From positions 1-19,062 of the forward strand of contig JAWLDB010000034.1 in assembly GCA_041686915.1 (NCBI GenBank): 19,062 nt of DNA. Reading direction: 5' to 3'. The notes below the pieces were generated by a model. The model had not been told where the DNA came from. It saw only the letters and a program-made list of their open reading frames with translations, and did not search any database. Shown here in pieces: positions 1 to 7,028 of this stretch. Made by a program: the position numbers and the translations under genes. Origin of the DNA: JAWLDB01 sp041686915 (lineage in GTDB: Bacteria > Bacillota > UBA994 > UBA5500). The stretch's first letter is position 1, and the number at the start of each line of letters is the position of its first letter.

Positions 1-1037
1 CTGGCGTTATAGGTGTCGTCAATGATTACGCCTCCCGAAGGGAGCTTTAGAATATTCAATCTGTTCGCAGCCGGCTGATAATCAAGCAGACCACGAATAC
101 ATTCATCCAGGCTCATGCCGGTCGCAAGTCCTACAGCGACGGCAGCCGCGGCATTATACACATTATGCTTACCCGGCCAAGGGATTTCCACTGGTCTCAC
201 TTCTCCCAGCCATTCCAGGTCGAACGCAAGGCTGATACCATCGCTTTGGGCGCGAGTTGCCCTTAGGACCTGGGCTGAGCCTATTGTACGACCAGCATCA
301 CATGAAAACCAGACAATCTGGCCAGGGGCTTTGTGGGCCTGTGAGACAATCTGCGCGTCATCGGCATTGAGGACGGCAACACCATCCTTGGACATACCCT
401 GCAAAATTTCTCCCTTAGCCCGAGCAATATTCTCTATGCTGCCAAGCAGTTCTATATGCGTTTCCCCAATGTTCGTGATTACTGAGATGTCAGGCTGCGC
501 GATGCCTGTAAGCTGCGATATTTCCCCAAGGCCACGCATTCCCATCTCCAACACAGCTATCTCGTGTTCCTGAGTTGCCTTGAGCACGGCTAGCGGCAGC
601 CCGATCTCTGTATTGAGATTGCCAGCACTGTGCAGTACACGCCAACGGGCACGCAGGACAGCGGCGGTCATCTCTTTAGTAGTTGTCTTACCGGTACTGC
701 CTGTGATGCCAACCACCTTCAAACCTAAGAGCTGCAAGTGTTCCTTAGCCCAGGTCTGCAACGCCTCTGCCGGGTCATCAACAAGGATAACTCCGAGCTG
801 CGGGGGAATGTCATCAACAGGCCATCCTTTACGCACGAAAGCCGCAACGGCCCCGTTTGCAGCCGCAGCATGGAGAAATCGATGCCCATCCACCCTTTCC
901 CCCTGTAGCGGCACAAAAATCGTGCCTATAGTCGCACGCCGGCTATCGCTAGCCGGCTCGCAAATCATCGCCTGCGTGTCCCGCCACAGCTGTCCGCCAA
1001 CCAGGCGAGCTATTTCCCTAAGGGTCCAAGTTACCAT
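1..1037 (-). CDS. murF: MurF, UDP-MurNAc-tripeptide:D-Ala-D-Ala ligase (3' end outside window)
   Basis: MurF is the cytoplasmic ATP-dependent ligase that adds D-alanyl-D-alanine to the UDP-MurNAc tripeptide. The frame opens at ATG 1037 and stays open to the window edge, giving 345 codons of a protein usually about 450-460 residues long, so roughly the last quarter is missing. The N-terminal substrate-binding region contains SDSRRATIGTIFVPLQGERVDGH (residues about 30-52, in two pieces: SDSRR and FVPLQGERVDGH). The ATP P-loop GITGSTGKTTT is at residues 110-120, and the visible part ends in DDTYNA, a conserved Mur ligase motif. A GGAGG lies 9 nt before the ATG. The first 20 bases overlap the end of murE, so the two are probably translationally coupled. 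The family call is very secure. Confidence 0.96.
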   Translation of the reverse strand, partial: MVTWTLREIARLVGGQLWRDTQAMICEPASDSRRATIGTIFVPLQGERVDGHRFLHAAAANGAVAAFVRKGWPVDDIPPQLGVILVDDPAEALQTWAKEHLQLLGLKVVGITGSTGKTTTKEMTAAVLRARWRVLHSAGNLNTEIGLPLAVLKATQEHEIAVLEMGMRGLGEISQLTGIAQPDISVITNIGETHIELLGSIENIARAKGEILQGMSKDGVAVLNADDAQIVSQAHKAPGQIVWFSCDAGRTIGSAQVLRATRAQSDGISLAFDLEWLGEVRPVEIPWPGKHNVYNAAAAVAVGLATGMSLDECIRGLLDYQPAANRLNILKLPSGGVIIDDTYNA

Positions 1038-2505
1038 CCTCTAAAGCCTCCAGTGCGAGTTCTGCTACTTCTCGATCATCAAAGTGTATTGTTTGATTAC
1101 CAATTATCTGATATGTCTCATGGCCCTTGCCGGCGATCAAGATCACGTCACCGGGGCAGGCGTGGCGAATTGCCAGAAAAATGGCCTGCTTCCGGTCAGG
1201 TTCAACTTCGACCTGAGCTGAGGGGCTAATCCCTTGCATGATGTCAGCTATGATGCGCAGAGGGTCCTCCGATCGAGGATTATCTGAGGTAACAATCACC
1301 AGATCCGCCAGTGAACTAGCTATTTCCCCCATTTGCGGGCGCTTACCTCGATCTCTATCACCACCACAACCAAAGACAAGAATCACCTTGCCTCGCGAGA
1401 AACCGCGAGCTGTATGCAGAATGTTCCTCAGTCCGTCAGGCGTGTGAGCATAGTCTACTATCACGTCGAAGGCCTGCTCTGCCCTTACTGGCTGAAAACG
1501 ACCCGGTATACCTGGTACCGCTGCCAACGCATCGGCGATTACGGGCAGGGGTATTGACTCGTTGATGGCTACCCCCGCCGCTGCCAGTGCGTTGTAAACA
1601 CTGAACAGGCCAGGAGTAGCGACCCTAATCGGCACCTTACTACTCTGCCAGCACAGGGTAAAGGATGTGCCGTCAGCCGAAAACTCGATTTCTTCTGCCC
1701 GCAATGCTGCTGATGGTGTTATGCCATAAGTAGTTACAGGAACCTTTGTACGCGCAATCAGGGCCTCGGCATAGGGGTCATCCAAATTGATAACCGCAGC
1801 CTTGCTTGGCTTTGCTCCGCCAGCCCCCAGGCCTTCAAATAGCCTAGCTTTGGCCAGGAAATACTGCTCCATACTGCCATGCATATCAAGGTGATCCTGC
1901 GTTAGGTTGGTAAATACTCCGACATCGAATTCACACCCAACCACCCTGTCCAGAGCAAGCGAGTGCGAAGACACTTCCATAACGCCATGGGTCAAGCCGG
2001 ATTTAACCATCATATCAAGGTAGTGCTGCAGGTCGACTGCCTCTGGCGTCGTATGCTTCACAGGATACTCTGTAGCACCAACCCTAACTTTGACGGTGCC
2101 AATTATGCCAGCCGGCCTGCCTGCTTTTGAAAGGATGCTGTCCACTAGAAACGTAGTAGTAGTCTTGCCGTTAGTGCCTGTAACCCCTACCAAACGTAGT
2201 TTGGTAGATGGGTCACCATAGTAAACGCGCGCAATCTCTGCCATTGCCTTGCGTGAATCCGCTACCTGTGCAAAGGAAAGTTGCGAGGGTACTGGGACCT
2301 GTCTGGAAATAATGGCAGCCACTGCCCCCCGGGCAGCGGCATCTAGCAAGAAGTTATGCCCATCGTACAAGAAGCCTGGGACTGCGACAAAAAGGTAGCC
2401 TGGTTGAACTTCCCGGGAATCGTAGGCGATCCCGGTGATGTTCACAGACAAGCTGCCTTCCTGACGTAGCGGCGCAAGGAAATGCAGCAGTTCAGCAAAC
2501 AACAT
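1018..2505 (-). CDS. murE: MurE, UDP-MurNAc-L-Ala-D-Glu:meso-diaminopimelate ligase
   Basis: MurE adds the third stem-peptide residue in cytoplasmic peptidoglycan precursor synthesis. The protein has 495 residues, normal for the family. An N-terminal uridine-nucleotide-binding region is followed by the P-loop GVTGTNGKTTT (107-117), the central Mur ligase domain with the AKARLF segment that in the family carries the carbamylated lysine, and the C-terminal domain with TSDNPRSEDP. The DNPR motif (starting at about residue 408) is the known signature of enzymes selecting meso-diaminopimelate rather than lysine, so this organism should have mDAP-type peptidoglycan. The ATG is preceded by GGGAGGTG at workable spacing. 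The gene is separated from spoVD by 135 nt holding two inverted repeats, and overlaps murF by 20 bp. Confidence 0.97.
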   Translation of the reverse strand: MLFAELLHFLAPLRQEGSLSVNITGIAYDSREVQPGYLFVAVPGFLYDGHNFLLDAAARGAVAAIISRQVPVPSQLSFAQVADSRKAMAEIARVYYGDPSTKLRLVGVTGTNGKTTTTFLVDSILSKAGRPAGIIGTVKVRVGATEYPVKHTTPEAVDLQHYLDMMVKSGLTHGVMEVSSHSLALDRVVGCEFDVGVFTNLTQDHLDMHGSMEQYFLAKARLFEGLGAGGAKPSKAAVINLDDPYAEALIARTKVPVTTYGITPSAALRAEEIEFSADGTSFTLCWQSSKVPIRVATPGLFSVYNALAAAGVAINESIPLPVIADALAAVPGIPGRFQPVRAEQAFDVIVDYAHTPDGLRNILHTARGFSRGKVILVFGCGGDRDRGKRPQMGEIASSLADLVIVTSDNPRSEDPLRIIADIMQGISPSAQVEVEPDRKQAIFLAIRHACPGDVILIAGKGHETYQIIGNQTIHFDDREVAELALEALEDGNLDP

Positions 2506-2526
2506 GCTTACTGCACCTCCCTTTAC

Positions 2527-2575
2527 GTTTTCGTCGTTGCACCGAGAAATGAAGGCATGCGCAACGACGTAAAAC
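2527..2575. repeat. inverted repeat between spoVD and murE
   Basis: GTTTTCGTCGTTGC at 2527-2540 is complementary to 2561-2575, apart from one extra T at 2570 in the right arm. This would form a 14-bp stem with a 20-nt loop. No clear run of T follows on either strand, so it does not look like an ordinary intrinsic terminator. It lies in the leader just upstream of the murE ribosome-binding site, where it could process or attenuate the transcript, or serve as an operator. The role is not known. Confidence 0.6.
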
Positions 2576-2588
2576 CATCCTTCTGGAC

Positions 2589-2610
2589 TTCGCCAGTGTA
2601 TAATGGCGAA
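2589..2610. repeat. short perfect hairpin downstream of spoVD
   Basis: TTCGCCA at 2589-2595 pairs exactly with TGGCGAA at 2604-2610 around an 8-nt loop. It begins 31 nt after the spoVD stop codon on the minus strand and is followed by the larger repeat at 2527-2575. It has no T-rich tail. A weak terminator, an mRNA 3'-end stabiliser or a processing site are all possible. Confidence 0.45.
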
Positions 2611-2640
2611 ACTATCTAGGTTATCTGCGTCCTACCTCTG

Positions 2641-4737
2641 TTAAGGACGGAACTCTACAACGACAATGCTGCCGGGTTGGACGATTGTCCCTGCCGGTGG
2701 AGTTTGGGATGCTGCAACCCCTGATCCGGTAGTCTGAATCTGCAGCCCCGCTGCCGATAGCTGTACGCCTGCGTCGCGAAGCGAAAGCCCCACAACATTG
2801 GGAACAGCTACAGGCTCATTGCTATCGCTCCGTTCTAGTCCTAAGTTCACAATCACGGTTGACCCGGTAGCAACCCGGGAACCCGACTTAGGAGTTTGCT
2901 CCAGGATCTTGCTGCCTTGGCCATCGATACGAATATTCAGTCCCGTGTCCCGCAACACTTCCAGAGCTTCTCCGCTAGTAAGACCTACGAGGTTAGGCAC
3001 CGTCTCCATGGGAATAGGAGTAGCATTATCGCCTTCAGTTTGGGGACGCACATCCATGTAATAGAGAATGTCCTGCGCCATGTTACGGAACCCTGGACCA
3101 GCGACTTGTGCCCCGTAGTAACCATACTTTCCTTTAGGGTCCTTGATGGCTAGGAATACTACTACCTTTGGATCATTAGCGGGCGCAAAGCCCGTAAAGG
3201 ACGCAATATACTTATTGGAGTAGTATCCACCGCCTGGCTTTGGAACCTGGGCGGTACCAGTTTTGCCTGCAACGCGATAACCGGGGATGTAGGCATTACG
3301 GCCTCCACCGTTGGCCACGACGCTCTCGAGGATCACTTTCATCCGTTGGGATGTTTCTTCGGTAATGGCACGCCGCAGAACTTCGGGCTCTGCCTCGACC
3401 ACAGTGTTGCCGTGCTCATCCTTGACGCTTTGCATCACGAATGGCCTAACGATATTTCCACCATTGGCCACGGCCGCCATAGCAACAACCTGTTGGATGG
3501 GCGTGACCGATGGACCCTGACCGAAGGACATGGTGGCGAGTTCTACCGGCCCCACTTTCTTAAACATCACACCTATCGCTTCGCCGGGCAAGTCAATCCC
3601 GGTTTTGCGCCCGAAACCGAATTTGTCGACATAGCTGAGCAATCTGTCGGCACCAAGTTTGATACCCACATTGATAAAGCCCGGGTTACAGGAATTCTGA
3701 ACAACCTCTAGGAACGTCTCCTGCCCGTGCCCGGTGCGCTTCCAACAATGCAAGCGCCGATCAGCAACCACCTCGTAACCTTTATCGTAGTATGGGTCAT
3801 CTTCTTTAACTACGCCTTGCTCGAGGCCTGCTGCAGCCGTAACAATCTTAAATGTTGAGCCCGGCTCGAAGCCTCCCGAAATTGCTTCATTCAACCAAAT
3901 CTTCTGGGTTCCATGCTCTTCGACAGCCGCCATAAAATCATTGGGATCAAAGTCGGGCTTGTTAGCCATTGCCAGGATGGCCCCGGTCTCCGGGTCCATG
4001 ACGATAGCCAGTGCACCTTCAGCCTGGTGCATAACCATGAGGTTCTCAAGTTCTCTCTCTACAATATGCTGAATCACTTGATCTATTGTCAGATAAAGAT
4101 TATGCCCATTTTGGGGTGGGTCGTAGCGGGGACGGCCATTCTTGATTTCCTGGCCGCGGTTGTCGACGGGGTAGCTGAGCGTACCAGGCTTGCCTCGCAG
4201 GTATTCGTCATATCTCACTTCAATGCCATACAAGCCTTGACTGTCAACACCAGCAAAACCCAAAACCTGTGAAGCCAAGCGCCCATAAGGATAGAAGCGC
4301 CGGCTCTCCTCCGTGAAGGTTATTCCCGGCAGATTCATCTCCCTGATGCTCTGAGCGATCTTCGGATCGATCTTCCTGGCAACATAAATCGCAGCCTTAC
4401 GGCGAGTAATCAGATCCTTAACACGCTCTACATCCATAGACAGTGCAGTAGCCAACCGCTCTGCAGTGAGGTCAGCATCCTTAATCTGGGCCGGGATAGC
4501 TACTACCGTGTCAGCGCTGGCGCTGATGGCTAGTTCATCCCCATTACGGTCATAAATCACGCCCCGCTTTGGCTCAACCGGGACGTCACGCAGCCATTGG
4601 GCCATCGCTTTAGAGGATAACCCGGGACCCATAAAAACCTGTAGCCAGGCCAGGCGAACAATAAGCATGACCACGCACAAGGTAAAGAACCCCAAAACTA
4701 TGCCGGAACGGCGTCTGGCAACTATACGAGTAGACAA
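2641..4737 (-). CDS. spoVD: SpoVD/FtsI-type class B penicillin-binding protein with two PASTA domains
   Basis: This is a membrane-anchored peptidoglycan transpeptidase of 698 residues. One N-terminal membrane segment (about 12-36) is followed by the dimerisation domain and the transpeptidase domain with all three active-site motifs: STFK (nucleophile Ser294), SCN (349-351) and KTGT (492-495). Two C-terminal PASTA repeats lie at about 578-635 and 640-698. It sits between ftsL and murE, the dcw position of FtsI/PBP2B or SpoVD. Bacillus subtilis PBP2B has two PASTA domains and its SpoVD one, so the domain count leans toward a septal PBP, while homologs in spore-forming Clostridia are usually named SpoVD. 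No second FtsI is visible here, so it may do both jobs. The start is TTG, preceded by an unbroken run of eight G. Confidence 0.93.
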   Translation of the reverse strand: MSTRIVARRRSGIVLGFFTLCVVMLIVRLAWLQVFMGPGLSSKAMAQWLRDVPVEPKRGVIYDRNGDELAISASADTVVAIPAQIKDADLTAERLATALSMDVERVKDLITRRKAAIYVARKIDPKIAQSIREMNLPGITFTEESRRFYPYGRLASQVLGFAGVDSQGLYGIEVRYDEYLRGKPGTLSYPVDNRGQEIKNGRPRYDPPQNGHNLYLTIDQVIQHIVERELENLMVMHQAEGALAIVMDPETGAILAMANKPDFDPNDFMAAVEEHGTQKIWLNEAISGGFEPGSTFKIVTAAAGLEQGVVKEDDPYYDKGYEVVADRRLHCWKRTGHGQETFLEVVQNSCNPGFINVGIKLGADRLLSYVDKFGFGRKTGIDLPGEAIGVMFKKVGPVELATMSFGQGPSVTPIQQVVAMAAVANGGNIVRPFVMQSVKDEHGNTVVEAEPEVLRRAITEETSQRMKVILESVVANGGGRNAYIPGYRVAGKTGTAQVPKPGGGYYSNKYIASFTGFAPANDPKVVVFLAIKDPKGKYGYYGAQVAGPGFRNMAQDILYYMDVRPQTEGDNATPIPMETVPNLVGLTSGEALEVLRDTGLNIRIDGQGSKILEQTPKSGSRVATGSTVIVNLGLERSDSNEPVAVPNVVGLSLRDAGVQLSAAGLQIQTTGSGVAASQTPPAGTIVQPGSIVVVEFRP

Positions 4738-4742
4738 AAAGG

Positions 4743-4750
4743 CCCCCCCC
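4743..4750 (-). promoter_or_regulatory. G8 ribosome-binding site of the spoVD/ftsI gene
   Basis: Eight consecutive G on the coding strand lie 5 nt before the TTG start, and form the only Shine-Dalgarno-like sequence for this gene. The 31-nt gap after ftsL contains no ATG or GTG in frame with the PBP, so TTG is the supported start. A homopolymer of this length inside a ribosome-binding site can change length by slippage, which would change its spacing to the start codon. Confidence 0.6.
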
Positions 4751-4768
4751 TGTACTTTCGGGGCTCTG

Positions 4769-5152
4769 TCAATTGGCTGGGACAGGCCCCTGCACGACGT
4801 TTACAATCTGTTTTTGCTTCGGCCATTGCATGCCGAGTTCAGCTATGGCTTTAGCCTCTACACGGCTAGCGGAGCCTAGCTGCTTAGCCTGAATAGTGAG
4901 GCTGGCATTATCATTTTCCAAGGTAGCTAGCTGCTTCTCCAGTGCGACAACTCGGTACTGCATATCATTTACGGCGGCAAAACGCCATACCAACCCGAAG
5001 CTCATCACTGCCATAGCCAGCACTGCACCGATCACCAGGCCCTTGTCTGCAACAGATATGCTATTGGCTGCCTTCTTTGGGCGCCGGCTTGGATTCGGCA
5101 GGGTCTGATTGGGATATGCAGGTTGATACAAAGGCTTTTTAGCTACTAACAA
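4769..5152 (-). CDS. ftsL: FtsL-like cell division protein
   Basis: A 127-residue bitopic membrane protein at the invariant FtsL position between rsmH and the PBP gene. A basic, proline-rich cytoplasmic N-terminus of about 38 residues is followed by one membrane segment (about 39-60, containing GLVIGAVLAMAVMSFGLVW) and an extracytoplasmic coiled coil rich in heptad leucines (about 65-100, with VVALEKQLATLENDNASLT). FtsL forms the divisome scaffold with DivIC/FtsB and activates septal synthesis. Sequence conservation in the family is low, so the call rests on topology and gene order. The start is TTG, with GGGAG 9 nt upstream. The gap to rsmH is 22 nt. Confidence 0.88.
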   Translation of the reverse strand: MLVAKKPLYQPAYPNQTLPNPSRRPKKAANSISVADKGLVIGAVLAMAVMSFGLVWRFAAVNDMQYRVVALEKQLATLENDNASLTIQAKQLGSASRVEAKAIAELGMQWPKQKQIVNVVQGPVPAN

Positions 5153-5174
5153 GCTTATTCACTCCCTTTCCAGA

Positions 5175-6113
5175 CTAGAACCCGGGGGCAATTTTCTCGG
5201 CAACTCGCAGCTTGGCGCTGCGTGAACGGGGATTATCTACAAGCTCCGAGGCACCAGCTACTACCGGCTTGCTGTTGACCAAGCGTATCTTCGGTTGCTT
5301 GCCACATACACAGGCTGGTAGCCTGGGCGGGCAAACGCAGCCCTTTTCCATTTGCTTGAAGCAATGCTTCACTATGCGATCCTCAAGCGAGTGAAAGGTA
5401 ATTACCGCCAACCTCCCCCCAGGGTTTAGCAGCTCAACGGCTGCCTCCAGGGCTGGCTCGATCACGTCCAGTTCGCCGTTAACAGCTATTCTCAAAGCTT
5501 GAAAAGTACGCTTGGCCGGGTGAGGACCCTCTTCTCTGGCCCCTTGTGGTATGGCTTGTTTGATGATGCGTACCAGTTCCCCCGTAGTCTCAACGGGCGC
5601 AACGGTGCGTTGCTCTACTATGAAGCGCGCTATCCTTTTGGCCCACCGCTCTTCTCCATAGTCTTTGATGATTCTCGCCAGTTCGTACTCAGACAGCTCG
5701 TTGACAAGCTGGCGGGCCGTCATTGGCCTGCGACGGTCCATCCGCATGTCCAGCGGTGCGTTGTGTTGATAACTGAACCCTCTCTCAGCTTCATCAAGCT
5801 GTGGAGATGACACCCCAAGGTCCATCAGAACCCGGTCTACATTCCGCAGACCTAGGGAGAGGACTATCGACTTAAGGTTACGAAAATTGTCCTGTACAAC
5901 TGTTACATTAGCCGGTAAAGTAGCCTTGGCATGTTCCACAGCTGCGCTGTCCTGATCAATGCCAATCATTTTGACATCGCCGCCCATACGCTCTAGAACA
6001 GCGCGGGTGTGGCCTCCTCTACCCAAGGTGCAGTCAACAAAGATGTTGCCTGGTTGGACAGAGAGCAGCTGCAATGTTTCATCCAGTAAAACGGGTTGAT
6101 GTTCCAAATTCAC
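5175..6113 (-). CDS. rsmH: RsmH (MraW), 16S rRNA N4-cytidine-1402 methyltransferase
   Basis: RsmH methylates N4 of C1402 in the 16S rRNA decoding centre, using S-adenosylmethionine. The protein begins NLEHQPVLLDETL, has the SAM-binding motif VDCTLGRGGHT, the motif DLGVSSPQLDEAERGFSYQ and the late motif FHSLEDRIVK. Near the end is the cysteine-rich stretch CVCPPRLPACVCGK seen in many Firmicute homologs. I choose GTG 6113 (312 residues), since AGAGGTGG lies 7 nt before it. An in-frame ATG at 6137 has no Shine-Dalgarno sequence and would add eight non-conserved residues. It follows mraZ by 38 nt, the standard dcw order. Confidence 0.95.
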   Translation of the reverse strand: MNLEHQPVLLDETLQLLSVQPGNIFVDCTLGRGGHTRAVLERMGGDVKMIGIDQDSAAVEHAKATLPANVTVVQDNFRNLKSIVLSLGLRNVDRVLMDLGVSSPQLDEAERGFSYQHNAPLDMRMDRRRPMTARQLVNELSEYELARIIKDYGEERWAKRIARFIVEQRTVAPVETTGELVRIIKQAIPQGAREEGPHPAKRTFQALRIAVNGELDVIEPALEAAVELLNPGGRLAVITFHSLEDRIVKHCFKQMEKGCVCPPRLPACVCGKQPKIRLVNSKPVVAGASELVDNPRSRSAKLRVAEKIAPGF

Positions 6114-6151
6114 TATTAATCCACCTCTTGGCTGCAATGCACATGGCAGTG

Positions 6152-6580
6152 TTATAGCAGGCCTTCCAAGTGCTCTGCAACGCTCTCGTAAGACTCACTC
6201 GCTGATTGACTGTAGCTGTCCCATCTGTCTTTGCTCCAGATTTCTACCCGGTTGGAGACTCCCAAAATGACAGCATCCTTGTCAAGCTGAGCGTGAGTAC
6301 GCAGGTTGGGAGGCAACAGAATGCGCCCCTGACGATCGAGTTCGCATTCGGTAGCACCAGAGAAAATCAGTCGTACAAATGCTCTAACGTCGGCGCGAGT
6401 GAAGGGGAGCGCGCGCAGTTTGCTTTCTAGGCTCTCCCATTCGGCAAGGGGGTATACGAACAGGCAATTGTCGAGACCTTTGGTTGCGACAAAACGTTCA
6501 CCAAGCCCGTCCCTCAAGCGAGAAGGCATGGTGAGGCGCCCTTTGTCGTCAATACTGTGCTGGTATTCCCCAAAAAACAT
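6152..6580 (-). CDS. mraZ: MraZ, transcriptional regulator of the dcw cluster
   Basis: MraZ is an AbrB-like-fold DNA-binding protein that in characterised bacteria binds repeats in its own promoter and controls the division and cell wall cluster. The protein starts MFFGEYQHSIDDKGRLTMP, which is family-typical, and contains the second repeat DRQGRILLPPNLR. From ATG 6580 it has 142 residues, close to the 143 of B. subtilis MraZ. A TTG at 6601 would add seven non-conserved residues, and GGGGGTGG stands 5 nt before the ATG. It is the first gene of the cluster, and its upstream region carries the matching repeat array. Confidence 0.96.
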   Translation of the reverse strand: MFFGEYQHSIDDKGRLTMPSRLRDGLGERFVATKGLDNCLFVYPLAEWESLESKLRALPFTRADVRAFVRLIFSGATECELDRQGRILLPPNLRTHAQLDKDAVILGVSNRVEIWSKDRWDSYSQSASESYESVAEHLEGLL

Positions 6581-6607
6581 GCCTTCCACCCCCTCGAGCA
6601 AAACTCA

Positions 6608-6644
6608 CCACTTTGCCCCACTTCGCACCACTTTTCACCACCTA
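6608..6644 (-). promoter_or_regulatory. MraZ-box operator: four 7-mers at 10-bp spacing
   Basis: On the minus strand, three close copies of AAAGTGG occur at 6634-6628 (exact), 6624-6618 (GAAGTGG) and 6614-6608 (exact), each separated by 3 nt. A fourth, weaker copy (TAGGTGG) is at 6644-6638. The exact 10-bp period puts the repeats on one face of the helix, as expected for the ring-shaped MraZ oligomer. MraZ boxes described in other bacteria are also short G-rich repeats at about 10-bp spacing. The array lies 28-64 bp upstream of the mraZ ATG, consistent with autoregulation. Confidence 0.82.
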
Positions 6645-6720
6645 ATATTCTCCCTGCTTACGGCAACTCCTTCTTGGCTCCTTTAAATTGACAGAAGTTT
6701 TTAGTTTAGAGGGCAAAAAT

Positions 6721-6746
6721 CGGGCGTGTAGCTCTCTACACGCCCG
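6721..6746 (-). terminator. intrinsic terminator after the small-peptide gene
   Basis: A perfect 11-bp stem (CGGGCGTGTAG with its complement) has a 4-nt loop. On the minus strand it is followed by ATTTTTG. The plus-strand side is also T-rich, so it may act in both directions. It lies 21 nt after the stop codon of the 24-residue reading frame and separates that gene from the mraZ promoter region. Confidence 0.85.
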
Positions 6747-6767
6747 TCTGTTTCTTTATAGTGGTGG

Positions 6768-6842
6768 TTATTTAGCTGACATGATGGCGAGAACGCCCAC
6801 TGCCAACACGATGATGGCAAAAATGATGTTGTAAATATCCAC
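6768..6842 (-). CDS. 24-residue hydrophobic membrane peptide, function unknown
   Basis: A GTG-started frame encodes (M)DIYNIIFAIIVLAVGVLAI followed by MSAK and a TAA stop. Nearly the whole peptide could form one membrane helix of about 17-19 residues, with an acidic residue near the front and a lysine at the C-terminus. GGGAGGTG lies exactly 8 nt before the GTG, and an 11-bp terminator follows the stop, so it has the makings of a self-contained gene. Composition and size resemble small holin-like or type I toxin-like peptides and other regulatory membrane peptides, but I do not recognise a family and assign no function. The gene is too short for usual gene finders. Confidence 0.6.
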   Translation of the reverse strand: MDIYNIIFAIIVLAVGVLAIMSAK

Positions 6843-6859
6843 CCACTTTTCACCTCCCA

Positions 6860-7009
6860 CCGAATCGACTGCAGCACTAACTAATGGTCTCTTCTCCTGT
6901 GGGCAATAGCATCTGTGCTAAACCTATGAATCCTCTCAGATCGAGATGAATAGCCTACATTTCTGCTCTATTCTTATGGGGTTGTATCCGTGCTTATGCC
7001 CTGACCGAA
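6860..7009. other. intergenic stretch, no gene seen
   Basis: This is the rest of the 7,021-6,581 gap, between the MOSC-MogA gene and the mini-gene. I find no convincing reading frame, RNA gene or promoter with both elements at proper spacing. The promoter of the mini-gene should lie here. Fragments such as CATAAGAATA (minus strand, around 6970-6980) loosely resemble sporulation sigma-factor -10 elements, but I cannot pair them with a good -35. Confidence 0.5.
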
Positions 7010-7028
7010 GACCTAAGTGACTTAGGCC
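7010..7028. repeat. inverted repeat over the stop codon of the MOSC-MogA gene
   Basis: CCTAAG (7012-7017) and CTTAGG (7021-7026) form a perfect palindrome with a 3-nt loop. On the minus-strand RNA one GU and one GC pair extend it to 8 bp. The TAA stop (7024-7022) lies in one arm. No T tract follows, so it is at best a weak 3'-end structure for the cofactor operon. Confidence 0.35.

Noticed and set aside
725..916. 63-codon minus-strand frame
   Set aside because: It is a second frame within murF on the same strand, with no ribosome-binding site and no recognisable product.
115..1044. Two long plus-strand frames (152 and 154 codons) at the left edge
   Set aside because: They lie opposite murF, which is complete in its motifs and open to the window edge. 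Their products are low-complexity shadow translations.
2599..2604. Plus-strand TATAAT
   Set aside because: It sits in the loop of a short hairpin, has no -35 element 16-18 bp upstream and would transcribe only antisense RNA into spoVD.
6152..6601. Longer mraZ from TTG 6601
   Set aside because: The seven extra residues are not conserved, and the Shine-Dalgarno sequence and typical MFFGEYQH start favour ATG 6580.
6608..6644. CRISPR-like or satellite repeat
   Set aside because: The units are 7-mers at 10-bp spacing in front of mraZ. That is an operator, with no long repeats or spacers.
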